Source: G963663615 sp963663615 (GTDB lineage Bacteria; Bacteroidota; Ignavibacteria; Ignavibacteriales; Melioribacteraceae). From it: a stretch of DNA of 64,000 bases. Position numbers and translations under genes: made by a program. Positions within the stretch are counted from its first letter, which is position 1. Every line of letters starts with the position of its first letter. Of the stretch, positions 50,978-59,600 are shown piece by piece. Under the pieces are notes generated by a model. It ran no database searches. It saw only the letters and a program-made list of their open reading frames with translations, and had not been told where the DNA came from. The DNA lies in contig OY760517.1 in the NCBI GenBank assembly GCA_963663615.1, positions 1,736,001 to 1,800,000 on the forward strand, written 5' to 3'.

Positions 50978-52768
50978 ATGAGTTATGACATGTTAACAAC
51001 TTCTGGAATAAATTCGGTAATCGAAACTTACAAGTATTCGGAAACCGAAAAAAGGATTTCGCCCTTAAGAACAAGACTTGACAAGTATTCAAGGTTGTCT
51101 TCCGGTTACGATACATTAAAATCGTATTTAAATACTTTTAAGGATACGCTTTCTGATTTAAAGGAACTTGGATCCTCATCTATCTTTGCAGACAAAGTAA
51201 CCGAATCCAGTAATGAAGATTTTATTACTGCAACTTCGTCAAGTAATGCAATTTCCAGTAACTACTCGCTAAGAACCAATCAGCTTGCCAAAAGTGATAT
51301 TGTAATTTCAACTGATATTGATTCGGAAACAGCGAATGCCATAAACGGTTTACATGAATTTATGATTAAAACCGGTGATGGGGAAGGTGGTGAGTTTTCA
51401 TCAAATATTGAAGTTGAGTTTGATACCGATGAAACTAATAAAACTACTCTTGAAGCTATTGCAAATGCCATAAACAAGGATAAAGCTATTGTTACATCAT
51501 CTGCAATGGATGCAACTGCTAATTTTACCGGAACAGGTACATTTACAATTGATGTTGGTGAAACTGAAACTGAAATTGATTATGATTATACCAACATGAC
51601 TTATGATGAAGTAATGACTGATTTGGTTGATAAGATTAATTCGGGCGTTAAAGGTGTTACCGCTGAAAAAGTAACGGAAAATGGTAATGTAAGCTTAAAG
51701 CTAACTGTTGATGATAATAAAAATTATATTACTATTGATCAGAGTTTAGATACTGGTACTTTGTTAAGTGGTGCGGAATTGAATATTGATGTTGAAAAAG
51801 AAAAAAGTGCAGCCGGTATGGTTGTTGCTTCAGCTTTTTCTCCAACTACAGATACTGCACAGCTTTCTATTACTGCAAAAAATACCGGTGTTGCTAACCG
51901 TATTACTCAGCTTTCTGATATTAACGGTGGCACTGCACTTGCACAGGCAAACTTGAATATTGGATCAAGTCGCCCAACATTCGATCAAACATCCGATCCC
52001 GATACACCCGGTTTCATGTATGCCGATATTACCGAAGAAAATAATGTAATGGATGCTAAATTTGAGCTTAATGGTATTATGATTCAAAGAAGCTCGAACA
52101 TTGTTGATGACGTGGTAAGCGGAGTTACATTTACATTAAAATCGGAAATGGATGCTGAAGATCAGAATACTACTGTAAAAGTAGATAATGATGTTGAAGG
52201 AATTAAAGGCAAAATTCAATCTTTTGTTGATAATTTTAATGATATTTACACATATATAAAAAACAACAGCTCCAACGTATCCGGAACGAGGGGTATGTTT
52301 ATGGGAGATTCAAACGCCAGTTCAATACTAAGTACATTAAAAAGTAGTGCTTACGGAAGTATAAGTGGTATTTCCGAGGGCAATATTGACGATCTTTATG
52401 AAATTGGAATTGAGTTTGATGCATATACCGGATTGAAAATTTCTGATGAAACACTTCTTGAAAAGAAACTTTCAGAAGAAGTAGAAGAAGTTGAATCGCT
52501 ATTCAATTCGGAAAATGGTCTTGCAAATACTCTTTTTGATACATTTGAACCTTACCTTGGTGCAGGCGGCTATCTCGAAAGCATGAAATCATCATATACA
52601 TCCAATATAACTTACCTTAAAGACAAAATAAGTACTGCTGAAGATAGCATTGATGAAAGTGCAGATGTAATGCGATCTCAATACGAGCAAATGCAGATGC
52701 AGCTAACACAGTTTATGTTGATGCAAAATACTTACAGTATGATGGGTAGTTATGGAGGTTATTACTAA
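50978..52768 (+). CDS. fliD: Flagellar hook-associated protein 2 (filament cap) FliD
   Basis: 596 residues; caps the growing filament and guides flagellin assembly. FliD_N features open it (TTSGINSVIETYKYSETEKR) with SNYSLRTNQLAKSD. The FliD_C part has the IKGKIQSFVDNFNDIYTYIK helix, GISEGNIDDLYEIGIEFDAY and a coiled end (MRSQYEQMQMQLTQFML with MMGSYGGYY). It is exported by the flagellar apparatus and has no signal peptide. It follows the flagellin terminator by about 60 bases; no sigma-28 match is seen in that gap. The next gene lies one base after its stop. Confidence 0.93.
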   Translation: MSYDMLTTSGINSVIETYKYSETEKRISPLRTRLDKYSRLSSGYDTLKSYLNTFKDTLSDLKELGSSSIFADKVTESSNEDFITATSSSNAISSNYSLRTNQLAKSDIVISTDIDSETANAINGLHEFMIKTGDGEGGEFSSNIEVEFDTDETNKTTLEAIANAINKDKAIVTSSAMDATANFTGTGTFTIDVGETETEIDYDYTNMTYDEVMTDLVDKINSGVKGVTAEKVTENGNVSLKLTVDDNKNYITIDQSLDTGTLLSGAELNIDVEKEKSAAGMVVASAFSPTTDTAQLSITAKNTGVANRITQLSDINGGTALAQANLNIGSSRPTFDQTSDPDTPGFMYADITEENNVMDAKFELNGIMIQRSSNIVDDVVSGVTFTLKSEMDAEDQNTTVKVDNDVEGIKGKIQSFVDNFNDIYTYIKNNSSNVSGTRGMFMGDSNASSILSTLKSSAYGSISGISEGNIDDLYEIGIEFDAYTGLKISDETLLEKKLSEEVEEVESLFNSENGLANTLFDTFEPYLGAGGYLESMKSSYTSNITYLKDKISTAEDSIDESADVMRSQYEQMQMQLTQFMLMQNTYSMMGSYGGYY

Positions 52769-52769
52769 A

Positions 52770-53099
52770 ATGCTCACCAAAAAGTATATTGAATCCAAAA
52801 TAGTTAGATTTGACAGAATTATTTCTATTCTTGAGGAAATTAAAGATTCATACGATTATGATAAATATTCAGAAGTTCTTAAATTGCATAGAGAACTTTC
52901 GGAAGAAAGGGAAAGTGATTTAAAAAAATATCCCGAGTCAGAACTTAAAAAATACAATTTTTACTTTGCTGGCAAGATTAAACAAATTGAATATCTATCC
53001 GATGATATTATTGAGAATCTGAACAAAAAGAAAAAAGATATCTCAAAAAGGCTAACACAAATCCAGAACAAGAAGAAAATAACAGTATATAAAAGGTGA
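52770..53099 (+). CDS. Small helical protein, possible FliT-like export chaperone
   Basis: About 109 residues, charged and helical throughout (KYIESKIVRFDRIISILEEI; IIENLNKKKKDISKRLTQIQ). No motif proves the family, but size, helicity and position directly after fliD are those of FliT-type chaperones. I start at ATG 52770, with GGAGG twelve bases upstream inside the end of fliD; an ATG at 52752 overlapping fliD would add six residues. Followed closely by flgM. Confidence 0.55.
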   Translation: MLTKKYIESKIVRFDRIISILEEIKDSYDYDKYSEVLKLHRELSEERESDLKKYPESELKKYNFYFAGKIKQIEYLSDDIIENLNKKKKDISKRLTQIQNKKKITVYKR

Positions 53100-53103
53100 T
53101 ACA

Positions 53104-53370
53104 GTGAATATCAACAAGGTTAATAGTAGCAGTTACCTAAATTATCAAACTAGCAACCGGGTTAATGATAAAACAACTCAATCTGCTCAGCAACCCACCA
53201 TTGCAAAAGATCAATTAGAAATATCTGATAAGGCAAAAGTGATGAGTGAAAAAGTTAATTCAGAAAATAAAATAAATGAAATTAAAGAAAAAGTGAATAG
53301 TAAATTCTACTTTTCTGATGAAGTAACGAATTACGTGGCTAACGCTTTAATGAAGGATGTTAAATCGTAA
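53104..53370 (+). CDS. flgM: Anti-sigma-28 factor FlgM
   Basis: 88 residues, disordered at the start with a helical C-terminal half. The FlgM pattern is readable: DQLEISDKAKVMSEK, then NEIKEKVNSKFYFSDEVTNY and a last helix VANALMKDV. It holds sigma-28 inactive until the hook is finished and FlgM is exported, which fits the four sigma-28 promoters in this window. The start is GTG at 53104, with AAAGGTGAT upstream. No fliA gene is in the window. Confidence 0.78.
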   Translation: MNINKVNSSSYLNYQTSNRVNDKTTQSAQQPTIAKDQLEISDKAKVMSEKVNSENKINEIKEKVNSKFYFSDEVTNYVANALMKDVKS

Positions 53371-53487
53371 ACTGCCCAATAAAAAGAGGGGCTTGTAAAT
53401 AATCTTAATTCTGATATATTTTTATTTGCTAAATATGGGCAATTGATTTATATTCTTTTACTTTATAACAATCTGATAAATATTGGA

Positions 53488-54207
53488 ATGCATGAAGATA
53501 GTGTTCAGACCAATAAGCTGGAAATTCTTGGCAAACTAACTGCCTCGCTCGTCCATGAGATACGTAATTCCTTGTCTGTAATTAAGTTTAACCTGGAATA
53601 CATGGAAATGTTGAAAGAAGAACTACCGGATTCAGTAAATGACTCCGTGATAGATTCTTCTACAGCTATTTCCAGAATACAATATCTGGTCGATAATATT
53701 TTAAGCTTTACTAAGAAAAACTCTGATAATTACGAACATACAAGTATTAACCGTGTTGCTGAAGATGCAATTAATGTAATAAATATAATTGCGAAGAAAA
53801 AAAATATTCAGTTAAACGCTGAACTTGATTTTTCTATTCCACGTTTGTTTATTGATCCAAACAAGGTTTTTCAGGTATTTATTAACCTTTTAACAAATGC
53901 AGTTGAATCTTGCCAAAATGGTGATGAAGTTAAAATTGTAAGTTCCATTGAAAGGTTACAGGACGATACTGTTTTTGTTTGGGAAGTTAAGGATTCCGGC
54001 TCAGGAATAAGTCGCGAAATACAGGAAAAAATATTTTCAGATTTTTATACCAGTAAGGAAAATGGTACTGGGTTGGGTTTGGGAGTATGTCTTAATATAA
54101 TTAAGGAAATGCATGGCGAATTATCACTTGAAAGTATGCCTGGATTAGGAACTTCGTTTTTTCTAAAATTCAGAAAATCTAAAGTAAGAAAACCATATGA
54201 AACCTAG
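53488..54207 (+). CDS. Soluble histidine kinase, FlrB-like
   Basis: About 239 residues with no input domain beyond ~15 residues. HisKA with the acceptor in SLVHEIRNSLSVIKFN and HATPase with NLLTNAVESCQ, VKDSGSGIS and NGTGLGLGVCLNIIKEMHG. The next gene, overlapping by eleven bases, is an NtrC-type regulator, so the pair matches FlrB/FlrC or FleS/FleR, which switch on sigma-54-dependent flagellar genes. The ATG at 53488 is chosen because upstream residues from a possible TTG at 53443 add nothing conserved. Its activating signal, usually basal-body assembly, is not visible. Confidence 0.85.
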   Translation: MHEDSVQTNKLEILGKLTASLVHEIRNSLSVIKFNLEYMEMLKEELPDSVNDSVIDSSTAISRIQYLVDNILSFTKKNSDNYEHTSINRVAEDAINVINIIAKKKNIQLNAELDFSIPRLFIDPNKVFQVFINLLTNAVESCQNGDEVKIVSSIERLQDDTVFVWEVKDSGSGISREIQEKIFSDFYTSKENGTGLGLGVCLNIIKEMHGELSLESMPGLGTSFFLKFRKSKVRKPYET

Positions 54208-55591
54208 AATACTTATTATTGATGATGATAACCTGGTTTGTACTTCTCTTAAAAGGTTACTTGTTAAATTAAATTATGAAGTAGAAACTTGTCTTGAAGG
54301 CGAAAAGGGATTAAGTGTTATTGATAAATTTGGTCCGGATTTAATTTTACTGGACATATATCTTACTACTGTTAGCGGATTGGATGTTCTGAAAGATATA
54401 CAGAAAGTTCATCAGCATATTCCAATTATTATGATAACGGGTTATGCAGATGTGAAAATTGCAGTACAGGCTATGAAATCCGGAGCGTACGATTTTTTGC
54501 TTAAACCGCTTGACCTTGATCAGCTTCAGATTGTAATTAACCGTGCGATGGATCATATTAACCTTAAATCGCAGGTTGAAAAATTAAGTTTGTTAAATGA
54601 CCAGGATTTAATAACACGTGAGTATTTTGGTCCAAGTCCTAAAATTCAGAAAATTATCAAGTCAGTTGAAAAGCTTGCTTCCAGTTCCGATACTACAATG
54701 TTACTTGAAGGTGAAAGTGGTACTGGTAAAGAAGTTCTTGCAAAGTTTATACATCAAAGTAGTCCAAGAGCAAAAGAAACTTTTATTCAAATTAACTGTT
54801 CTGCAATTCCAAAAGAATTGGCTGAAAGCGAATTACTTGGTCATGAGAAGGGTGCTTTTACAGGAGCTTCACAAAAGACGAAGCTTGGTAAATTTGAACT
54901 TGCTAATGGTGGAACAATACTTCTGGATGAAATTGGCGAGCTGTCTCTTGAGCTTCAGGTTAAGCTTTTACGTGTATTACAGGAAAAGAAATTTTACCGG
55001 GTTGGTGGTGAAAAGGAAGTTGAAGTTGATGTAAGAGTTTTAGCTGCAACAAATAGAAACCTGGAAGAGGAAGTAAAAAAAGGAAATTTTAGGGAAGATT
55101 TATATTACAGACTAAATGTTGCAAAAATAAACATACCCCCATTACGTGAAAGAAAAAAAGATATACCATTTTTAAGTTACTCATTTGTTAAAGAGTTTTC
55201 ATTAAAGTTTGATAAGGTTGTTAAAGGAATTACACCCGAAGCTTTAGAAAAACTAAATTCATATTCCTGGCGCGGCAATATAAGGGAATTGCGAAATGTT
55301 TTGGAAAGAGCAATTTTGTTACTGGAAGAGGAATTTTTACAAGAGTATCATTTCCATTTCCTCGGTGCGGATGATAAAAAATCGCTGAAAGTTGATAGTG
55401 ATGAGTTTATTCTTAACATTCCGGAAGAGGGTGTAAAAATTGACCTTGTTCTAAAAACACTAATTTTAAAAACTCTTGAAATAACAAATGGTAATCAGGT
55501 TAAAGCTGCAAAAGTGCTTGGTCTTTCCAGATCAAAACTGCGTTACCGTATGGAACAATTAGGAATAGAAGTTACTAAAAAAATAATATAG
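54197..55591 (+). CDS. NtrC-family sigma-54 response regulator, FlrC-like
   Basis: 464 residues. Receiver (1-120, acceptor Asp in LILLDIYLTTVSG), AAA+ sigma-54 activation domain (about 140-370) with Walker A GESGTGKE, the sigma-54 contact loop GAFTGA, Walker B GGTILLDEIGEL and the arginine-finger region, and a Fis-type HTH at the end (NQVKAAKVLGLSRSKLRYRM). It should activate -24/-12 promoters such as the perfect one before flgB at 62802-62817. It overlaps its kinase gene by eleven bases. Confidence 0.93.
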   Translation: MKPRILIIDDDNLVCTSLKRLLVKLNYEVETCLEGEKGLSVIDKFGPDLILLDIYLTTVSGLDVLKDIQKVHQHIPIIMITGYADVKIAVQAMKSGAYDFLLKPLDLDQLQIVINRAMDHINLKSQVEKLSLLNDQDLITREYFGPSPKIQKIIKSVEKLASSSDTTMLLEGESGTGKEVLAKFIHQSSPRAKETFIQINCSAIPKELAESELLGHEKGAFTGASQKTKLGKFELANGGTILLDEIGELSLELQVKLLRVLQEKKFYRVGGEKEVEVDVRVLAATNRNLEEEVKKGNFREDLYYRLNVAKINIPPLRERKKDIPFLSYSFVKEFSLKFDKVVKGITPEALEKLNSYSWRGNIRELRNVLERAILLLEEEFLQEYHFHFLGADDKKSLKVDSDEFILNIPEEGVKIDLVLKTLILKTLEITNGNQVKAAKVLGLSRSKLRYRMEQLGIEVTKKII

Positions 55592-55621
55592 CTTACCTTG
55601 CTTAATTTTAATTTATACTAT

Positions 55622-55658
55622 GAATTATCTGTATAATTGAATATTGTACAGATAATTC
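55622..55658. promoter_or_regulatory. 12-bp perfect inverted repeat after the sigma-54 regulator gene
   Basis: GAATTATCTGTA and TACAGATAATTC flank a 13-base spacer. No T-run follows, so it is not a standard intrinsic terminator. It lies 30 bases after the regulator's stop and 23 bases before the sigma-28 promoter of the che operon, where it could be an operator or an mRNA end. Confidence 0.5.
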
Positions 55659-55680
55659 GTAAAATTCTTCAAACCTTTGC

Positions 55681-55707
55681 TAAACTCACTATACAACACT
55701 CCGATAA
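55681..55707 (+). promoter_or_regulatory. Sigma-28 promoter of the che operon
   Basis: TAAA, 15 bases, TCCGATAA: one base off the -10 consensus with exact spacing. Downstream TACCATTGAGAT matches TATCATTGAGAT after flagellin P1. It lies 45 bases before the HEAT-repeat gene that opens the operon. Confidence 0.82.
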
Positions 55708-55752
55708 TACCATTGAGATAACTAAGGAAAAAACAATTATACAGAACATCTT

Positions 55753-57126
55753 ATGAAAAAAATTTCAACTGATGAAGTTCTTAATCGTTTAAGCTCTGAG
55801 GATCCATCTGAAAGAATTGAAGTAATTGAACTATTTTATGACGTCAGACCGGATGAAGAGATTATAAAACATTTATGTAAATGTATTGAGGATGAGGATA
55901 AAGGGGTACGTAACGCAGCAGCATCCATCCTTACAATCCATGGCACGGAAAAAGTTTGTGAAGTTTTAGTTCCATACGTGTCATCAATGGATATCTCAAT
56001 AAGAAACCTTGCCGGAGAGATACTTCTTAAAAACGGCTCAAAAGCAGTTAAATCACTCGTAGAATATATAGACAAGGATAGTAACGATGATAAAAAGTTC
56101 GTTATTGATATTCTTGGTCTGATAGGCGATAGATCAGCATCGGAACGCATTTATGAAGAATTGAAAGTAGCAACTCACGATAATGTAATATTAGCGTGTA
56201 TGGAAGCTCTTGGAAAGTTAGATGCTCATATTGCTATTAGTGATATAATTAAAAAGTATCAGGCAAACGAATTATTCAAACCAACCGCTATTGAAGCATT
56301 TGGTCAGATGGATAATGACAAGGCTCGCAAGTTTATAATGGATTACTATCCGCTTGAGGATGTTCTTACACAGTATTCGATGATTGAAAGTATGGCAAAA
56401 ATTGGTGATGTCAATACTCTTGAGTTTCTTATCCAAAGACTCGAGGATTGTGAGAAATCGCTTGTCGTATCAGTTGTTGGTGCAATATTTAAGATTAGCG
56501 AACGTTTGAGCATACAACCAAAAATTGAAGGTAGGCTGAAAAAATCAATTATATGTACTATACGTGATGGCGAACCGGAATATAAGGAATATGCAATTCG
56601 CTTGTTGGGTGATTATAACGAAAAAGAAATTGTGCTCGAATTATTAAAAATATTTGGTGATGCTGATGAAATTGAAGATTTGATCCGTACCAAACTATTT
56701 GAATATCCCGAGCTTATACTTAAAAATTTGCCTGAACTTCTTAATGAAAATGGTGAAAGATCTGCATTGTTATTACAGTTACTTAGAGAAATACTAATTA
56801 CCAGTGCAGAGGCTTTTGAAACTGTTGATGATATGGAAGTTATGTATTTAACAAATGCTATATCAGAAAACTTGACTAACCCTGATGAGGAAGTTAGAAG
56901 AAACGCTATCGAACTATTATTTGTGATTGATATGGAAAAAGCATTACTATTTATTGAAACAATGCTTAATGACGAAAATATTTGGAATAAGATAAGATTA
57001 ATGGAAATATTGGAGGCGGTTGAAGATGAAAGAGCCGATAAAGCTCTCGAAGTTCTTTCCCATGATTCAGAATCGATGATTAGTGAAAGAGCTAATAGTA
57101 TTTTATCCAACCGTAATAACTCTTAA
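55753..57126 (+). CDS. HEAT-repeat protein heading the che operon
   Basis: 457 residues of HEAT/PBS-lyase-type helical repeats of about 30 residues (KGVRNAAASILTIHGTEKVC; ISIRNLAGEILLKNGSKAVK; EEVRRNAIELLFVIDMEKAL). No catalytic motif, signal peptide or membrane helix. It is the first gene after a sigma-28 promoter and 17 bases before cheR, so it is expressed with the chemotaxis proteins. HEAT scaffolds are found in some chemotaxis clusters but I know of no defined role; a protein-binding platform is the safest reading. Confidence 0.8.
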   Translation: MKKISTDEVLNRLSSEDPSERIEVIELFYDVRPDEEIIKHLCKCIEDEDKGVRNAAASILTIHGTEKVCEVLVPYVSSMDISIRNLAGEILLKNGSKAVKSLVEYIDKDSNDDKKFVIDILGLIGDRSASERIYEELKVATHDNVILACMEALGKLDAHIAISDIIKKYQANELFKPTAIEAFGQMDNDKARKFIMDYYPLEDVLTQYSMIESMAKIGDVNTLEFLIQRLEDCEKSLVVSVVGAIFKISERLSIQPKIEGRLKKSIICTIRDGEPEYKEYAIRLLGDYNEKEIVLELLKIFGDADEIEDLIRTKLFEYPELILKNLPELLNENGERSALLLQLLREILITSAEAFETVDDMEVMYLTNAISENLTNPDEEVRRNAIELLFVIDMEKALLFIETMLNDENIWNKIRLMEILEAVEDERADKALEVLSHDSESMISERANSILSNRNNS

Positions 57127-57143
57127 AATAAGCAGAGTATCTG

Positions 57144-58049
57144 ATGATTAATAATAAATTTGCAAATTCTATTCTGTCAAAGAATATAATGAATAAGGTC
57201 GGCGGACTTGAATTACCCGAATTATCGGATAAGGCATTTGAAGTTTGGCGAAGTTTTATTTATGATAAATGCGGTATATATTTTCAAGATAATAAAAAAT
57301 ACTTATTGGAAAGCAGACTTCAGAAAAGAATGAAGTTTTTGAAGATGAGTAAATATGAAGACTATTTTGATTATGTTAAATTTAATGTAAATGGGGCAGG
57401 CGAATTAAAATATTTGTACGAAGCTATTACAATTAATGAAACATTTTTCTTCAGAAACCAACCGCAGATTGACGCATTAGTATCTAAAATTGTACCTGAG
57501 ATTTATAAAAATCGTTCTGCCACCAGCAAATATAAACTAAGAATATGGAGTGCCGCGAGTTCTTCGGGTGAGGAAGCCTATACAATATCAATGGCGTATC
57601 ACGAATTACTTAAACCAAAGTATCCGGGACTTGAAATTGAGATTATTGGTACCGATATAAATTTTGCAGTAATTGAAACTGCAAAGAAAGGAATCTTTAA
57701 AGAATACTCGGTTAGAAACACTCCTTCCTATTATTTGAAGAAATATTTTACTCAACAGAACGGAGTTTATATACTAAATCCGATAGTTAAGAGGAATGTT
57801 TCATTTAAAATTCTTAACTTATATGATAACGCACAAATGAGGATGATGAACAACTTTGATGTTATATTTTGTGCTAATGTTTTGATCTATTTTGATTTAA
57901 AATCAAAAATAAAAGTGGTCTCTCACTTGTATAATGGTTTAGTTAAAGGCGGATATTTATTTATTGGTTATTCTGAAACTTTGCATGGAATATCAAAAGC
58001 ATTTAAAGTTATCAGTTTTCCAAAAACAATTGGTTATAAGAAGGAGTAA
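57144..58049 (+). CDS. cheR: Chemoreceptor methyltransferase CheR
   Basis: 301 residues; S-adenosylmethionine-dependent methylation of chemoreceptor glutamates. All-alpha N-domain (about 20-95, with CGIYFQDNKKYLLESRLQKR and ITINETFFFRN), then the methyltransferase fold with KLRIWSAASSSGEEAYTISM for SAM, EIIGTDINFAVIETAKKGIF, and NFDVIFCANVLIYFD, GYLFIGYSETL. No pentapeptide-binding or TPR extension. It is the counterpart of CheB encoded 3.4 kb downstream. Confidence 0.94.
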   Translation: MINNKFANSILSKNIMNKVGGLELPELSDKAFEVWRSFIYDKCGIYFQDNKKYLLESRLQKRMKFLKMSKYEDYFDYVKFNVNGAGELKYLYEAITINETFFFRNQPQIDALVSKIVPEIYKNRSATSKYKLRIWSAASSSGEEAYTISMAYHELLKPKYPGLEIEIIGTDINFAVIETAKKGIFKEYSVRNTPSYYLKKYFTQQNGVYILNPIVKRNVSFKILNLYDNAQMRMMNNFDVIFCANVLIYFDLKSKIKVVSHLYNGLVKGGYLFIGYSETLHGISKAFKVISFPKTIGYKKE

Positions 58050-58057
58050 ACAATATA

Positions 58058-58423
58058 ATGAAGAAGGTAATTCTTTTTGCTGATGATTCTCCAACAATCA
58101 GAAAGTTTGCTACGTTTACGTTAAGTTCGAAAGGTTTCGAAATAATTTCCTGTGCAGATGGAATGGAAGCTCTTGAAAAACTTCCGGTTGGTAATGTTGA
58201 CTTGGTTATAACAGACTTAAACATGCCAAATATAGATGGATATGAATTGATTCGCACTATTAGACAAAATAAAGAATATGCAGATTTGCCTATAATTATA
58301 TTATCCTCGCTGGAAAGTGATGAAGAAATTGAACGAGGAATTAGTAGTGGTGCTAATTCATATCTTGTAAAACCATTCGATCCTAAAAGAATGTTATATG
58401 AAGTATCGAAATATTTGAACTAG
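58058..58423 (+). CDS. CheY-like response regulator
   Basis: 121 residues, single receiver. ADDSPTIRKF acidic site, acceptor Asp in LVITDLNMPNIDGYEL, Ser in ILSSLE and Lys in LVKPF. First of two adjacent receivers in the che operon; this one is nearer to general CheY-like proteins, with Ser rather than Thr at the switch position. It may serve as a phosphate sink or a separate output, while the next receiver looks like the motor-binding CheY. Confidence 0.9.
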   Translation: MKKVILFADDSPTIRKFATFTLSSKGFEIISCADGMEALEKLPVGNVDLVITDLNMPNIDGYELIRTIRQNKEYADLPIIILSSLESDEEIERGISSGANSYLVKPFDPKRMLYEVSKYLN

Positions 58424-58433
58424 AGGTAAATAA

Positions 58434-58811
58434 ATGACACCAAAATTTCTAATTGTAGATGATTCGGTAACAATGCGAAGAATCGTAGCAAACTCATTGC
58501 AAAATCTTGGCTACAAAGGATTTGTTGAAGCTTCAGATGGTAAGGAAGCACTTGTTAAACTTGCAGAAGATGATTCTATAAATTTTGTTATTACAGACTG
58601 GAATATGCCAAATCTGTCTGGCTTGGAGCTTACTAAAGCTATCCGTAGTGATGACAATCTTAATAATATTCCTATTCTTATGGTTACTACAAGAGGGGTG
58701 AAGGAAGATATTATGGAAGCTTTGCAGGCACGTGTTAACAATTATATTGTTAAACCGTTTACTCCTCAAATCCTGAAAGATAAAATTGAACAAATAATTG
58801 ACAGCTTGTAA
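58434..58811 (+). CDS. cheY: Chemotaxis response regulator CheY
   Basis: 125 residues with the classical CheY sequence: FLIVDDSVTMRRIV, acceptor in FVITDWNMPNLSGLEL, Thr in MVTTRG and Lys in IVKPFTPQIL. Phosphorylated by CheA it binds the motor switch. The next gene encodes a CheZ-like phosphatase after nine bases, as in classical cheY-cheZ pairs. AGAGGTAAA precedes the ATG. Confidence 0.94.
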   Translation: MTPKFLIVDDSVTMRRIVANSLQNLGYKGFVEASDGKEALVKLAEDDSINFVITDWNMPNLSGLELTKAIRSDDNLNNIPILMVTTRGVKEDIMEALQARVNNYIVKPFTPQILKDKIEQIIDSL

Positions 58812-58820
58812 GGTGAGCAT

Positions 58821-59597
58821 ATGAAAAAAGTATCAAATATGACCGAGTTATTCGATAAACTAAATGACCTTAAAGCTGTTTTTAGTTATGGTCAAAAAAT
58901 TATTCCGGTATTACAAAGCCTTATCGATTTTATGCGTGATACCATTCCAATGTTGGAAACAGTGAATAACTCTATTGCAGAAAGCACAAAACAAATTCCT
59001 AAAGCATCACATCATATAAATGATGTTACTAGTGCTACTGAACTTGCAACAACTGAAATACTCGATATTGTTGATATAATATCTGGTGATGTTGATAATA
59101 TTGAAAACATACTTTCCGAAGAAAAAGATAAACTTAATAGAAGAAATAATGTTCTTGAAAAGATTTTTGATAAACTTGAGAAAAACGAAGAAAATCAAAA
59201 ATTAATTGAAGAATACAAAAGTGCAAATTCATCTGTTGAAAGTTTTGATTCGGTATTGGAACAGCTTAATATACTTAAGGGAAATGTATTTAACATTACA
59301 TTATCTTTGCAGGTGCAGGATATTACCTCACAGCAGTTAGCCGCAGTTAATCATTTAATTGAATCTGTTCAGGAAAAACTGGCTTCATTGATTTTTGAAC
59401 TTGAAAGCAATGAGCTTGATAAAGAAATCGATAATGACCTTGATGAAGCTACTGATCTGAAAATTTCTGCTCCGCAAAATGCAACATTTAATCCTGATGC
59501 TAAATATAGCAAAAATAATGATTCGCAAAGTGTTGCTGATAGTATAATTAAAAGTTCTAAAGCCAGTCAGGACGAAATTGATAAACTATTCTCATAG
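58821..59597 (+). CDS. cheZ: CheZ-like CheY-P phosphatase
   Basis: 258 residues, mostly one long helical hairpin. The CheZ signature is readable as LSLQVQDITSQQLAAVNHLI (about 158-180), with the Asp-Ile-Thr-x-Gln region containing the catalytic Gln. A flexible Asn/Asp-rich linker leads to a C-terminal peptide, SQDEIDKLFS, nearly identical to the FliM CheY-binding peptide (SQDEIDALL). That peptide supports CheY-P binding. Position between cheY and cheA agrees. AAGGTGAG precedes the ATG. Confidence 0.82.
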   Translation: MKKVSNMTELFDKLNDLKAVFSYGQKIIPVLQSLIDFMRDTIPMLETVNNSIAESTKQIPKASHHINDVTSATELATTEILDIVDIISGDVDNIENILSEEKDKLNRRNNVLEKIFDKLEKNEENQKLIEEYKSANSSVESFDSVLEQLNILKGNVFNITLSLQVQDITSQQLAAVNHLIESVQEKLASLIFELESNELDKEIDNDLDEATDLKISAPQNATFNPDAKYSKNNDSQSVADSIIKSSKASQDEIDKLFS

Positions 59598-59600
59598 CAT

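Noticed and set aside
53371..53400. GCCC...GGGC as a terminator after flgM
   Set aside because: Only four pairs with a long loop and no T-run.
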